A stretch of 64,000 bases of DNA from JACVRW01 sp963728155 (GTDB lineage Bacteria > Actinomycetota > Thermoleophilia > Solirubrobacterales > Thermoleophilaceae), in assembly GCA_963728155.1 (NCBI GenBank), contig CAVSJF010000004.1:124001-188000 (forward strand), given 5' to 3'. Under the pieces are notes generated by a model, which was given only the letters and a program-made list of their open reading frames with translations, made no database searches and had not been told where the DNA came from. Below, one piece after another: positions 44,415 to 52,872 of the stretch (positions within the stretch are counted from its first letter, which is position 1; the number at the start of each line of letters is the position of its first letter). The position numbers were made by a program, and so were the translations under genes.

Positions 44415-44434
44415 AGGCGAGTTTTCCCTCGCCT
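44415..44434. promoter_or_regulatory. 20-base palindrome in the GcvT-like/TetR divergent region
   Basis: AGGCGAG (44415-44421) and CTCGCCT (44428-44434) form a perfect 7-base inverted repeat around TTTTCC. Position between two divergent genes argues for an operator rather than a terminator. Its sequence differs from the palindrome in front of the MetE-like gene. Confidence 0.45.
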
Positions 44435-44498
44435 GTCGGGAGGGCCGAAGCCGCAGCGGCGGCGCTGAGCCCGGCTGGACAGGCGCTATCCTCGCCCT

Positions 44499-45116
44499 GT
44501 GCGCCCACCTATAGGAGCCGTGGGGGAACAGCCTTCGGCGCGGGATCGGATTCTCGATACGGCGTACGACCTGTTCAGCCGGCACGGGATTCGCGCCGTG
44601 GGCATCGACCGGATCATCTCGGAGTCGGGAGTGGCCAAGATGAGCCTCTACCGCAACTTCAACTCCAAGGATGAGCTGGTGCTGGCCTTCCTCGCCGAGC
44701 GCGAGGAACGCTGGACCCGGAACTGGCTGCGCGCCGAGGCTCAGCGCCGCGGCGAGACCGGCGCACAGCGCCTGTTGGCCATATTCGACGTCTTCGGCGA
44801 GTGGTTCGCCCAGGCCGACTTCGAAGGTTGCTCGTTCATCAATGTGCTGCTCGAGTTCACCGAGCCCGATCACCCGGTGCGCGCCGCGAGCGCCCAATAC
44901 CTCGCGAACATCCGCGGCTACGTGCGCGAGTTCGCCGAGGACGCCGGCGTGGAGGACCCGGAGGCCCTGGCCGGGCAGTGGCACATCCTCATGAAGGGCT
45001 CGATCGTGGCCGCCGCCGAGGGCGATGCAGAGGCGGCGCAGCGCGCCCAGCGGCTGGGCCGGCTGCTTCTGGAGAGCGAGGGCGCTCGCGGGGTCGGGCC
45101 GCAAGCGCTCGGCTAG
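44499..45116 (+). CDS. TetR/AcrR-family transcriptional regulator
   Basis: 205 residues. The N-terminal helix-turn-helix is clear: ARDRILDTAYDLFSRHGIRAVGID (split here: about residues 13-37), SESGVAKMSLYRNFNSKDELV. The C-terminal ligand domain includes FEGCSFINVLLEF, typical of a large TetR subgroup. GTG 44499 lies six bases after TATCCT (44487-44492), which would suit a leaderless mRNA; GTG 44520 with AGGAG close upstream is the other choice. It is divergent from the GcvT-like gene and flanks metK, so repression of the methyl-group genes is the natural hypothesis. Confidence 0.87.
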   Translation: MRPPIGAVGEQPSARDRILDTAYDLFSRHGIRAVGIDRIISESGVAKMSLYRNFNSKDELVLAFLAEREERWTRNWLRAEAQRRGETGAQRLLAIFDVFGEWFAQADFEGCSFINVLLEFTEPDHPVRAASAQYLANIRGYVREFAEDAGVEDPEALAGQWHILMKGSIVAAAEGDAEAAQRAQRLGRLLLESEGARGVGPQALG

Positions 45117-45137
45117 GCCGAGCGCGCGCGGAGGTTC

Positions 45138-46379
45138 TCACCGCAGCGCTGACGCGGGCTCGTCGAGCCCGGCGGCCGCGCGGAGGATCTGCGCCTTGTC
45201 GGTCTTCTCCCAGGTGAAGTCGTGGTCCTCGCGGCCGAAGTGGCCGTAGGCCGCGGTCTTCTGGTAGATCGGCCGGTGCAGCTTGAGCTCCTCGCGAAAG
45301 GCGCCGGGACGCAGGTCGAAGTGCTCGTCGACCAGCCGCGCGATTTCCCCGCGGGCGATCTTCTCGGTGCCGAAGGTCTCCACCATCACCGACACCGGAT
45401 GCGCCACCCCGATCGCGTAGGCGACCTGGAGCTCGCAGCGGTCGGCCAGACCGGCCGCCACCACGTTCTTGGCCACATAGCGGGCCGCGTAGGCCGCCGA
45501 GCGGTCCACCTTGGACGGATCCTTGCCCGAGAACGCCCCACCGCCGTGGCGGGCCATCCCCCCGTAGGTGTCCACGATGATCTTGCGGCCCGTCAGCCCG
45601 CAGTCGCCCACCGGGCCGCCGATCACGAAACGGCCGGTGGGGTTGACGAGGAACGTCTTGCGCAGCTTGCCGGCGTCGTACAGGTCGCGGGGCAGGATGG
45701 GCTCGACCACGTGCTCCCACAGGTCGTCGGGAATGAGCGACTCGGCGCCCTCCTTGTGCTGGGTCGAGATGAGGAGCTTCTCGATCTCCACCGGCCGGCC
45801 ATCGCGATACCGCACCGAGACCTGCGTCTTGCCGTCCGGTCGCAGGTACGGCACGACCTCCGCCTTGCGAACATCGGCGAGACGCTTGGCGAGCCGGTGC
45901 GCGAGCGAGATCGGCAGCGGCATGAGTTCGTCGGTCTCGTTCGACGCGTAGCCGAACATCATGCCCTGGTCGCCCGCGCCCGCGATGTCGAGCTCGTCGT
46001 CATCGGCGGCGTCGGTGCGCCGCTCGAGCGCCTGGTCGACACCCTGCGCAATGTCCGGCGACTGCTTGTCGATGGCGTTGAGCACCGCGGCCGAGTCCGC
46101 GGAGAACCCCAGGTCGGCGTCCACGTAGCCGATCTCGCGGATCGTCTCGCGCGCCACCCCTTGGATGTCCACGTACACCTCGGTGCTGATCTCCCCCGAC
46201 ACCACCACCAGACCGGTGTTGACCAGCGTCTCACATGCCACCCGCCCGGTCGGGTCCTCTGCCATCACGGCATCCAGCACACCGTCGGAAATCTGATCAG
46301 CGATCTTGTCCGGATGGCCCTCCGTGACCGACTCGGAGGTGAACAGGAACTCGTTGTCTGAAAGCGGCTGCGTGGTCAT
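45138..46379 (-). CDS. metK: S-adenosylmethionine synthase
   Basis: 413 residues with the full MetK pattern: FTSESVTEGHPDKIADQISD (residues 13-32), GAGDQGMMFGYA (about 128-139), and GGGAFSGKDPSKVDRSAAYAARY, split here. It makes SAM from methionine and ATP and supplies the many methyltransferases in this window. Convergent with the TetR gene and preceded by a lipoprotein gene on the same strand, 43 bases upstream. No SAM riboswitch fits into that short gap. Confidence 0.96.
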   Translation of the reverse strand: MTTQPLSDNEFLFTSESVTEGHPDKIADQISDGVLDAVMAEDPTGRVACETLVNTGLVVVSGEISTEVYVDIQGVARETIREIGYVDADLGFSADSAAVLNAIDKQSPDIAQGVDQALERRTDAADDDELDIAGAGDQGMMFGYASNETDELMPLPISLAHRLAKRLADVRKAEVVPYLRPDGKTQVSVRYRDGRPVEIEKLLISTQHKEGAESLIPDDLWEHVVEPILPRDLYDAGKLRKTFLVNPTGRFVIGGPVGDCGLTGRKIIVDTYGGMARHGGGAFSGKDPSKVDRSAAYAARYVAKNVVAAGLADRCELQVAYAIGVAHPVSVMVETFGTEKIARGEIARLVDEHFDLRPGAFREELKLHRPIYQKTAAYGHFGREDHDFTWEKTDKAQILRAAAGLDEPASALR

Positions 46380-46422
46380 GAGCCGCGCAAGGCTAGCGAC
46401 CTGACGGGGTGCTGCGGCACGG

Positions 46423-46893
46423 CTACTCGAGCACCACGGTCAGATTCGCGCCCTCGTTGGAGGGGCTCGAGCCCACGACCAGCGCGCGGCCGCCCTTGTC
46501 GGCTATCACCTGGAAGGTGTTCTGGGCGGCGCTCGCGACCGTCACGTTCCAGCCTTCCTTGGGCAGCTCGGCCTTGTAGAAGGCGAAGGCGTCGTCGGCC
46601 GAGGGGATGCGGCCGAAGGCCTGGTACTTGCCGTCGCCGGTGGACGAGGACACCACGTCGAAGTCGTCGGGCATGGGGACGTCGCCGGGGAAACCGTCGA
46701 CCAACTCGCCCTGCTTGCTCTGGAGCTTCTGGCCGCCGACCTCGATCTCGATCTCATCACCGTCCTTGTCGATCTTCACCTCGCCGTTGCTGGCGTCCTC
46801 CACCGCCTCCTCGGCGATGCGATCGGTCCCGCCGCAGCCGGCTATCGCCAGCACGAGCGCCAGCAGAAGTGCCCCCATCGTCGTTCTGGTCAT
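46423..46893 (-). CDS. secreted lipoprotein of unknown function
   Basis: 156 residues from ATG 46893. Signal peptide LLLALVLAIAGCGG with the lipobox Cys near residue 19, then an acidic stretch (EEAVEDASNGEVKIDKDGDEIEIE) and a compact domain: VPMPDDFDVVSSSTGDGKYQ (split here), ADDAFAFYKAELPKEGWNV, and a closing strand LTVVLE. The AFAFYKAELPKEGW segment is like small periplasmic alpha/beta domains in other actinobacterial lipoproteins. No enzyme motif. It overlies no conserved partner; co-transcription with metK is possible. Confidence 0.75.
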   Translation of the reverse strand: MTRTTMGALLLALVLAIAGCGGTDRIAEEAVEDASNGEVKIDKDGDEIEIEVGGQKLQSKQGELVDGFPGDVPMPDDFDVVSSSTGDGKYQAFGRIPSADDAFAFYKAELPKEGWNVTVASAAQNTFQVIADKGGRALVVGSSPSNEGANLTVVLE

Positions 46894-46962
46894 GCCCGGG
46901 TTTTCGGCCGCGAGCGGCACGGCTGAAGGGCACGCGGGGCCGCCGGGGTGGAAACTGGAGCA

Positions 46963-48330
46963 ATGGATCAATGGCGGACGATCATCGAGCCCTTCCGCAT
47001 CCACTCGGTCGAGCCGATTCGGCTCACCTCGCGCGAGGAGCGGGAGGCGGCCCTGGTCGAGGCCGACCACAACCTGTTTCGCCTGCGCGCCGAGGACGTG
47101 CTGATCGACCTGCTCACCGATTCGGGCACCGGAGCCATGTCCAGCGAGCAGTGGGCGAGCCTCCAGCGCGGCGACGAGAGCTACGCCGGCTCGCCCTCGT
47201 GGTTCCGCTTTCTCGGGGCGGTCCAGGAGCTGTTCGCGTTCGAGCACGTCATCCCCACCCACCAGGGCCGCGCGGCAGAGAAGATCCTGTTCAGCGCGCT
47301 GGGCGGCCCGGGCAAGGTGATCCCGAACAACACCCACTTCGACACCACCCGCGCGAACGTCGAGTTCACCGGCGCGACGGCCCTCGATATCCCCATCGCC
47401 GAGGCCCTGGTCCCCGCGTCGCGGCACCCGTTCAAGGGCAACATGGACGTCGAGGCGCTGCGTAAGGCGCTGGCCGAGCACGACGTACCCGTGGTCTTCG
47501 TGACCGTGACCAACAACTCGGGCGGCGGTCAGCCGGTGTCGATGGAGAACCTGCGCGCGGTGCGCGCCACGTGCGACGAGTTCGCGGTCCCGCTCTACCT
47601 CGACGCCTGTCGCTATGCGGAGAACGCCTGGTTCATCAAGCAGCGCGAGGAGGGCTACGCCGGCGTCGCGGTGGGCGACATCGTGCGCGAGATGGCCGGG
47701 CTCGCGGACGGCATGACGATGTCGGCCAAGAAGGACCCGCTCGGGAACATCGGCGGCTGGCTCGCGCTCAACGACGACGAGCTGGCCGAGGCCTGCCGCA
47801 ACCTGCTGATCCTGACCGAGGGCTTTCCCACCTACGGGGGCATGGCCGGGCGCGACATGGACGCGCTGGCTCAGGGCCTGCGCGAGTCGATCGACGAGGA
47901 CTACCTGCGCTACCGAATCCGTTCCACCGCCTATCTGGGCGAGGCGCTCGACGCGGCCGGCATCCCGGTGGTGCTGCCCGTGGGCGGGCACGCCGTCTAC
48001 CTGGACGCCCGCGCGCTGCTCGACCACATCGACCCGCTCGAATACCCCGGCCAGGCGCTGGCGGTGGCCCTCTACCGCGAGGGCGGCATCCGCGGCTGCG
48101 AGATCGGCACGGTCATGTTCGGCATGCATCCCGACGGCAGTGAGTCGGCCGCCCCGATGGATCTGGTGCGCCTGGCGATACCGCGCCGGACCTACACCCA
48201 GTCGCACATCGACTACGTGATCGAGGTGTGCCTGCGGGTAGCCGACCGGGCCGGGGAGCTGCGCGGCCTGCGCATCGTCGAGCAGCCTTCGGCCCTGCGC
48301 CACTTCACCGCGCGCTTTGAGCTCATCTAG
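46963..48330 (+). CDS. tnaA: tryptophanase / tyrosine phenol-lyase family beta-eliminating lyase (tryptophanase-like active site)
   Basis: 455 residues, ATG with GGAG four bases upstream. PLP-enzyme motifs: LLTDSGTGAMS, IPTHQGRAAEK, NNSGGGQPVS, SAKKDPLGNIGG (PLP Lys near 256-257) and EGFPTYGGMAGRDM. Overall wording is closer to tyrosine phenol-lyase, but two substrate-defining positions are tryptophanase-like: Ile381 (in CEIG) where TPL has Arg, and His447 (in LRHFTARF) where TPL has Phe. It should split tryptophan into indole, pyruvate and ammonia, or act on a related amino acid. The DMT exporter downstream overlaps its end. Confidence 0.85.
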   Translation: MDQWRTIIEPFRIHSVEPIRLTSREEREAALVEADHNLFRLRAEDVLIDLLTDSGTGAMSSEQWASLQRGDESYAGSPSWFRFLGAVQELFAFEHVIPTHQGRAAEKILFSALGGPGKVIPNNTHFDTTRANVEFTGATALDIPIAEALVPASRHPFKGNMDVEALRKALAEHDVPVVFVTVTNNSGGGQPVSMENLRAVRATCDEFAVPLYLDACRYAENAWFIKQREEGYAGVAVGDIVREMAGLADGMTMSAKKDPLGNIGGWLALNDDELAEACRNLLILTEGFPTYGGMAGRDMDALAQGLRESIDEDYLRYRIRSTAYLGEALDAAGIPVVLPVGGHAVYLDARALLDHIDPLEYPGQALAVALYREGGIRGCEIGTVMFGMHPDGSESAAPMDLVRLAIPRRTYTQSHIDYVIEVCLRVADRAGELRGLRIVEQPSALRHFTARFELI

Positions 48331-49195
48331 AGCGCGTCGCCGGCTTGCCCCGGCGACGTTCGTGCTGCTGTGGTCGGCGGGCTTCTCCTTCGTGGCGCTC
48401 GGCCTGCCGGACTCCGAGCCGGTGACCTTTCTCGCCCTGCGCTACGCGATCGTGGTGGCGGTCCTGCTGGTGGCCTTCCTCGTCCTCCGTCCGCCGTTGC
48501 CCACCACGAGGCGCGACTGGATCGACCTGATCGTGGTCGGGCTGGTCTTGCAGGCGGCCTACTTCACCCTGCTCTACCTGGCCCTCGACCTCGAGAGCTC
48601 GGCCGGGACGGTGGCCCTGATCGTGTCGCTGCAACCCATCCTGGTGGCGCTGCTGGCGCCCAGCGTGGCGGGCGAACGGGTGTCGAAGACGCGCTGGGCG
48701 GGCCTGGCCCTGGGCCTGGCCGGGGCGGCGGTCGTGATCGGGTCGCGCTCGGGCGTCGGCGGCAGCTCGGCAGCCGGCCTGCTCTGCGCGGCGGCGGCCA
48801 TGGTGGCCCTGACGGTCGGGACGCTCTACGAGCGAAGGCACGGCAGCGAGCACCATCCGGTCACCGCCAACACCGTCCAGTTCTCGGTGGCGTTGGCCGT
48901 GACCCTGCCGCCGGCCATCATCTTCGAGGGCTTCGCAGTCGAGTGGACCGGCGATCTGGCGATCTCGCTCGCCTACCTCGTGTTCGCCAACTCGCTCGTG
49001 TCGATCACCCTCCTGCTGACGATGGTGAGGCGCAACCAGGCCTCGCGCGTGTCGGCGCTCTTCTTCCTGGTGCCGCCGCTGGCCGCCTTGATCGCCTGGG
49101 CGGTACTCGGGGAGGCGCTTCCCGCGGTCGCCTGGGCGGGAATGGCGGTGGCCGCCGCCGGGGTGGCGCTCGCCACCCGCGAGACGGCATCATGA
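48317..49195 (+). CDS. EamA/DMT-family transporter
   Basis: 292 residues from TTG 48317 inside the end of the lyase gene. Ten hydrophobic helices in two repeats of five are visible (SAGFSFVALGLPDSEPVTFLALRY, split here, opens the first EamA repeat; VSALFFLVPPLAALIAWAVLGE closes the second). Such proteins export amino acids or metabolites. Coupling to the lyase suggests a link to tryptophan, indole or their products; the substrate is not deducible. Confidence 0.82.
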   Translation: MSSSRARRRLAPATFVLLWSAGFSFVALGLPDSEPVTFLALRYAIVVAVLLVAFLVLRPPLPTTRRDWIDLIVVGLVLQAAYFTLLYLALDLESSAGTVALIVSLQPILVALLAPSVAGERVSKTRWAGLALGLAGAAVVIGSRSGVGGSSAAGLLCAAAAMVALTVGTLYERRHGSEHHPVTANTVQFSVALAVTLPPAIIFEGFAVEWTGDLAISLAYLVFANSLVSITLLLTMVRRNQASRVSALFFLVPPLAALIAWAVLGEALPAVAWAGMAVAAAGVALATRETAS

Positions 49196-49201
49196 GCGGC
49201 C

Positions 49202-50224
49202 ATGCCGGCGTCCACGGAAGTCCCCGACCTGGCCGACGTGCTGAGCGCGCGCCGGCGGATCGGCCCCCACCTGCCTCGCACGCCGCTTCGCAACTACCCG
49301 CTGCTGGACGAGCTGGTGGGCGCCGAGGTGCACGTGAAGCACGAGAACCACCTCCCCACGGGCGCCTTCAAGGTGCGCGGCGGCATCAACCTGGTCGCGA
49401 CGCTCGAGCCGGGGGAACGCGAGAGCGGGGTGCTGGCCGCGTCCACCGGCAACCACGGCCAGTCGGTGGCCTACGCGGCTCGCCTGTTCGGGGCACCGGC
49501 GGCCATCTTCGTCCCGGAGTCGCCCAATCCGGTGAAGGTGGCCTCGATGCGCGCTTTGGGCGCCGAGGTGATCGAGGGGGGCGTGGACTTCAACGACGCG
49601 GTCGAGCGCTGCGAGGAGGAGGCGGCGCGCCGCGGCGGGCGCTACGTGCACTCCGGCAACGAGCCGCTGCTGATCGCCGGAGTGGCGACCGGATCGCTGG
49701 AGACCCTCGAGGACCGGCCCGACCTCGATGTGCTCATCGTGCCCATCGGCGGCGGCAGCGGAGCGGCGGGGGCCTGCGTGGTGGCCCGCGCCGTACATCC
49801 CGAGCTGCGCGTGATCGGTGTGCAGTCCGACGCGGCGCCCGCGGCGTACCGCTCCTGGCGCGCCCGCGCGCCGGTCGAGGACCGCATCGAGACCGCGGCG
49901 GAGGGCCTCGCGACCCGTGTCCCCTTCGAGCTGCCTCAGGAGATCATGCGCGACGGCCTCGACGACTTCGTGCTGGTGTCCGATGACGAGCTGCGCCGCG
50001 CCGCGCTTCACCTGATCGAGCTGACCCGCAACCTCGTCGAGCTGGCGGGAGCGGCGGCGCTCGCCGCGGCGCTGAAGCTGCGCGAGCGCTTGGCGGGTGC
50101 ACGGGTGGCGATCGTGTGCAGCGGCGGCAACATCAGCCCCGCGCAGCTCGCCGAGCTGCTGGCTACTTCTGGGTCATCGCCCACAGGCCCAGCGCCACAA
50201 TCCCCAGGCACACGCAACCCATGA
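49202..50224 (+). CDS. threonine/serine dehydratase-like PLP enzyme
   Basis: 340 residues. The PLP Lys lies in PTGAFKVRGG (about residue 59); ASTGNHGQSVAYAARLFG and IGGGSGAAGACVVAR (phosphate-binding Gly loop) follow, and VAIVCSGGNIS is near the end. Fold type II, like catabolic threonine dehydratase without the regulatory C-terminal domain; serine or hydroxy-aspartate dehydratase and racemase relatives are alternatives. It ends in a Ser/Pro-rich tail (SGSSPTGPAPQSPG) that overlaps a convergent membrane protein gene by 62 bases; the tail may be an artefact of a missed stop. Confidence 0.8.
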   Translation: MPASTEVPDLADVLSARRRIGPHLPRTPLRNYPLLDELVGAEVHVKHENHLPTGAFKVRGGINLVATLEPGERESGVLAASTGNHGQSVAYAARLFGAPAAIFVPESPNPVKVASMRALGAEVIEGGVDFNDAVERCEEEAARRGGRYVHSGNEPLLIAGVATGSLETLEDRPDLDVLIVPIGGGSGAAGACVVARAVHPELRVIGVQSDAAPAAYRSWRARAPVEDRIETAAEGLATRVPFELPQEIMRDGLDDFVLVSDDELRRAALHLIELTRNLVELAGAAALAAALKLRERLAGARVAIVCSGGNISPAQLAELLATSGSSPTGPAPQSPGTRNP

Positions 50225-50399
50225 GCGCCACGACCGCCAGCCAGGCGCCCCGTGAACCGGCGCTCGCACGCGAGCGGTCGCTCCGGTCGAGGGCGATCAC
50301 GAGCGTCCCGTAGGCGGCCACCACCCCGACCGAGGCGACGAGGCTGTAGAGCGCCACGTGCCAGAGTGCCTCGACGTCCACGAGTGTGCTCGTGACCAT
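50163..50399 (-). CDS. small two-helix membrane protein downstream of pit
   Basis: 78 residues, ATG overlapping the pit stop (ATGA). Two hydrophobic helices (ALYSLVASVGVVAAYGTLVIAL and WLAVVALMGCVCLGIVALGLWA, each split here) are joined by a short basic-rich loop with DRSDRSR. No domain is recognised. Strict coupling to the phosphate transporter suggests a small accessory subunit. Confidence 0.65.
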   Translation of the reverse strand: MVTSTLVDVEALWHVALYSLVASVGVVAAYGTLVIALDRSDRSRASAGSRGAWLAVVALMGCVCLGIVALGLWAMTQK

Positions 50400-51505
50400 C
50401 AGACCGTGTCCGCCGTAACCGGGTCGCGCCGCTGGGTCGCCCAGAACAGCAGGGCCGCGAGGCTCGCTCCCAGCAGACCCACCAGCAGGGCGCCGGTGCC
50501 GGAGCCGATGAGATCGCTGAGCTCGAACGCGAGCGCGGCCACCGCGCCCGCTGCCGGGAGGGTGACCAGCCACGCGGTGACCATGCGCCCCGCCAGAGTC
50601 CAGCGCACCTCGGCCAGCCGCTTTCCGATTCCCGAGCCGATCACCGCGCCGGACGTGACCTGAGTGGTCGAGAGCGGGAAGCCGTAGTAGGAGGAGGCGA
50701 GGATCACCGCGCCGGCCGTCGACTCGGCCGAGAAGCCCTGGGCCGGCTCGACGTCGCCGGTGATCTCGCGGCCCAGCGTGCGAATGATCCGCCAGCCGCC
50801 GATGTAGGTGCCGAGGGAGATCGCCGTGGCCGCCGACAGCTTGACCCACAGCGGTACCGTCACGTTGTCCGCATCCATGGAGCCGTGGGCGACCAAGGCG
50901 AGCACGATCACCCCCATGGTCTTCTGGGCGTCGTTCGTCCCGTGGGCGAGCGAGACAAGCGAGGCGGAGCCGATCTGGCCGAAGCGAAAGCCGTTGTCGG
51001 CGCGCTCTTCGCGTACCCGCTTGCGCATGCGGTAGGCCACGAAGGTGGCCAGCAGGGCGATCGAGCCCGCCGCTAGGGGAGCGAGCGCGGCCGGGATGAG
51101 CACCTGGGAGAACAGCCCCTCGGTGTTCACTGCGTCGCTGCCCTGGGCCACCAACGCGGCGCCAACGAAGCCGCCGATCAGTGCGTGGCTCGAGCTCGAG
51201 GGCAGGCTGAGGGCCCAGGTGAGGAGGTTCCAGAGGATCGCCCCGAGCAACCCGGCGAACAGCACCTCCAGAGTGATCATTCCCGAGTCGACGATGTCCT
51301 CGGCGATCGTGGTCGCCACCGCTATGGAGATGAAGGCGCCGACGAAGTTGAGGACCGCCGACAGCCCGACCGCCCGGCGCGGCGACAGGGCGCGGGTGGC
51401 GATCGAGGTGGCCATGGCGTTGGCCGTGTCGTGGAATCCGTTGGTGAAGTCGAAGGCGAGCGCAGTGGCGATCACCACCGCGAGCAGCAGGTCGGAGGAC
51501 TCCAT
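50399..51505 (-). CDS. pit: inorganic phosphate transporter, PiT family
   Basis: 368 residues. The duplicated PiT signature is visible: FDFTNGFHDTANAMATSIATR near residue 18 (split here: GFHDTANA) and LAHGTNDAQKTMGVI near 190. About ten helices surround a cytoplasmic loop. It imports phosphate (or metal-phosphate) by proton or sodium symport. No PhoU-like gene is adjacent, which many PiT systems have; instead a two-helix peptide follows. Confidence 0.92.
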   Translation of the reverse strand: MESSDLLLAVVIATALAFDFTNGFHDTANAMATSIATRALSPRRAVGLSAVLNFVGAFISIAVATTIAEDIVDSGMITLEVLFAGLLGAILWNLLTWALSLPSSSSHALIGGFVGAALVAQGSDAVNTEGLFSQVLIPAALAPLAAGSIALLATFVAYRMRKRVREERADNGFRFGQIGSASLVSLAHGTNDAQKTMGVIVLALVAHGSMDADNVTVPLWVKLSAATAISLGTYIGGWRIIRTLGREITGDVEPAQGFSAESTAGAVILASSYYGFPLSTTQVTSGAVIGSGIGKRLAEVRWTLAGRMVTAWLVTLPAAGAVAALAFELSDLIGSGTGALLVGLLGASLAALLFWATQRRDPVTADTV

Positions 51506-51567
51506 GAGGCGGGGCTACCCGGCTGTGGCGGATGGCCCACCTCGGGTAACGAGATTTTCACAGGCGG

Positions 51568-52872
51568 CTAGCCCGAGCGCCCGCGGCTCGTCTTGAAGTC
51601 GATCACCAGCGGCACCCCCTGGAGGGCGTAGCGGTCGCGCAGGCGGTTCTCGAGGAAGTAGGCGTAGTCGCGGGTCACCTGGCCGCGGTTGTTCACCTGC
51701 ACGGCGAAGCGCGGCGGGCGCGTCTCGAACTGGGCCATGTAGTACATACGCAGGCGCTTGCCGCGCACCGAGGGCGGCTCGCGTAGCGACTGCAGGTCGG
51801 ACAGAAAGCGATTGAGCTCGGCGGTCTGGATCCAGCCCGACGAGCGGTCGGCCAGGCCGAGGGCCTCGGCCACCAGGCGCTTGAGTCCACGTCCGGTCTT
51901 CGCCGACACCGCCATGGTCTGAGGGCGCTGGCGCAGCTTCTTGGTCACGCGCGCCTTGGCGGCTTCGAGGTCCGTGTCCGTGGCGTCCCATTTGTTGAGC
52001 GCGATCACCGTCGCGCACTTGGCCTTCATCGCCATCTCGGCCACGCGGAAGTCCTCGCTCGTCACGCCCTCGCTCGCGTCGCAGACCACGATGGCCACGT
52101 CCGCGCGGTCGGCCGCCTGCTCGGAGCGCAGCTGGGCGTAGTAGTCGACCGTGCCCGCCACCTTGGTGCGCCGCCGCAGGCCGGCGGTGTCGACCAGGAT
52201 CACCTCGCGCCCGTCGAACTCGATGCGGGTGTCGATCGCGTCGCGCGTGGTGCCCGCCACCGGGGTCACGATCACCCGCTCCTCGCCCAGCAGCTTGTTG
52301 AGCAGCGACGACTTGCCGACGTTCGGGCGCCCGATCAGCGCCAGCCGCGTGACCTCCGAGGTCTCAGCACCACCCTCGGGGAGGCGCTCGACGATCAGGT
52401 CGAGCAGGTCGCCCGTGCCGAGGCCCTGGGTGGCCGACACCGGCATCGGCGTGCCGAGCCCCAGGCCGTAGAACTCGGAGGCCAGGCCCTCCTGGCGCCC
52501 GTCGTCGACCTTGTTGGCGGCCACGATCACCGGCACGTCGCCCCCGCGCAGCTCGCGGGCCAGCTCGGCGTCGCCCGGGCGCAGGCCGGCACGCGCGTCC
52601 ACCACGAGCACGGCCAGCTGCGAGTCGGCCAGCGCGGCCAGCGACTGGCGGCGGATCTCATCGGCCATCTCGTGCTCGCCGGCCGAGTCGACGCCGCCAG
52701 TGTCGACCAGGGTGAACGACAGCCCGTTCCAGTCGGCGTCGATCTCCTTGCGGTCGCGCGTGACCCCGGCCTGCTCGTGCACCACCGCTTCGCGGGTGCC
52801 CGAGAGCCGGTTGACCAGGGTCGACTTGCCCACGTTGGGATAGCCGAGCACGGCGACCTTCGAGCGTTTCAT
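51568..52872 (-). CDS. der: ribosome biogenesis GTPase Der
   Basis: 434 residues with two tandem GTPase domains, the hallmark of Der: GYPNVGKSTLVN (G1, about residue 10) and GRPNVGKSSLLN (about 182), DTGGVDSAG and DTAGLRRRT (G3), ANKVDD and NKWDATD (G4). A KH-like C-terminal domain follows, ending VPLVIDFKTSRGRSG. Der assists 50S subunit maturation. Its ATG overlaps the cmk stop, the usual actinobacterial cmk-der arrangement. Confidence 0.95.
   Translation of the reverse strand: MKRSKVAVLGYPNVGKSTLVNRLSGTREAVVHEQAGVTRDRKEIDADWNGLSFTLVDTGGVDSAGEHEMADEIRRQSLAALADSQLAVLVVDARAGLRPGDAELARELRGGDVPVIVAANKVDDGRQEGLASEFYGLGLGTPMPVSATQGLGTGDLLDLIVERLPEGGAETSEVTRLALIGRPNVGKSSLLNKLLGEERVIVTPVAGTTRDAIDTRIEFDGREVILVDTAGLRRRTKVAGTVDYYAQLRSEQAADRADVAIVVCDASEGVTSEDFRVAEMAMKAKCATVIALNKWDATDTDLEAAKARVTKKLRQRPQTMAVSAKTGRGLKRLVAEALGLADRSSGWIQTAELNRFLSDLQSLREPPSVRGKRLRMYYMAQFETRPPRFAVQVNNRGQVTRDYAYFLENRLRDRYALQGVPLVIDFKTSRGRSG

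Noticed and set aside
46380..46422. SAM riboswitch upstream of metK
   Set aside because: The gap is only 43 bases and shows no SAM-I, SAM-II or SAM-IV core.
46423..48303. Very long minus-strand frame covering the tryptophanase gene
   Set aside because: Only the part below 46893 (lipoprotein with signal peptide) is real; the rest is antisense to a conserved PLP enzyme.
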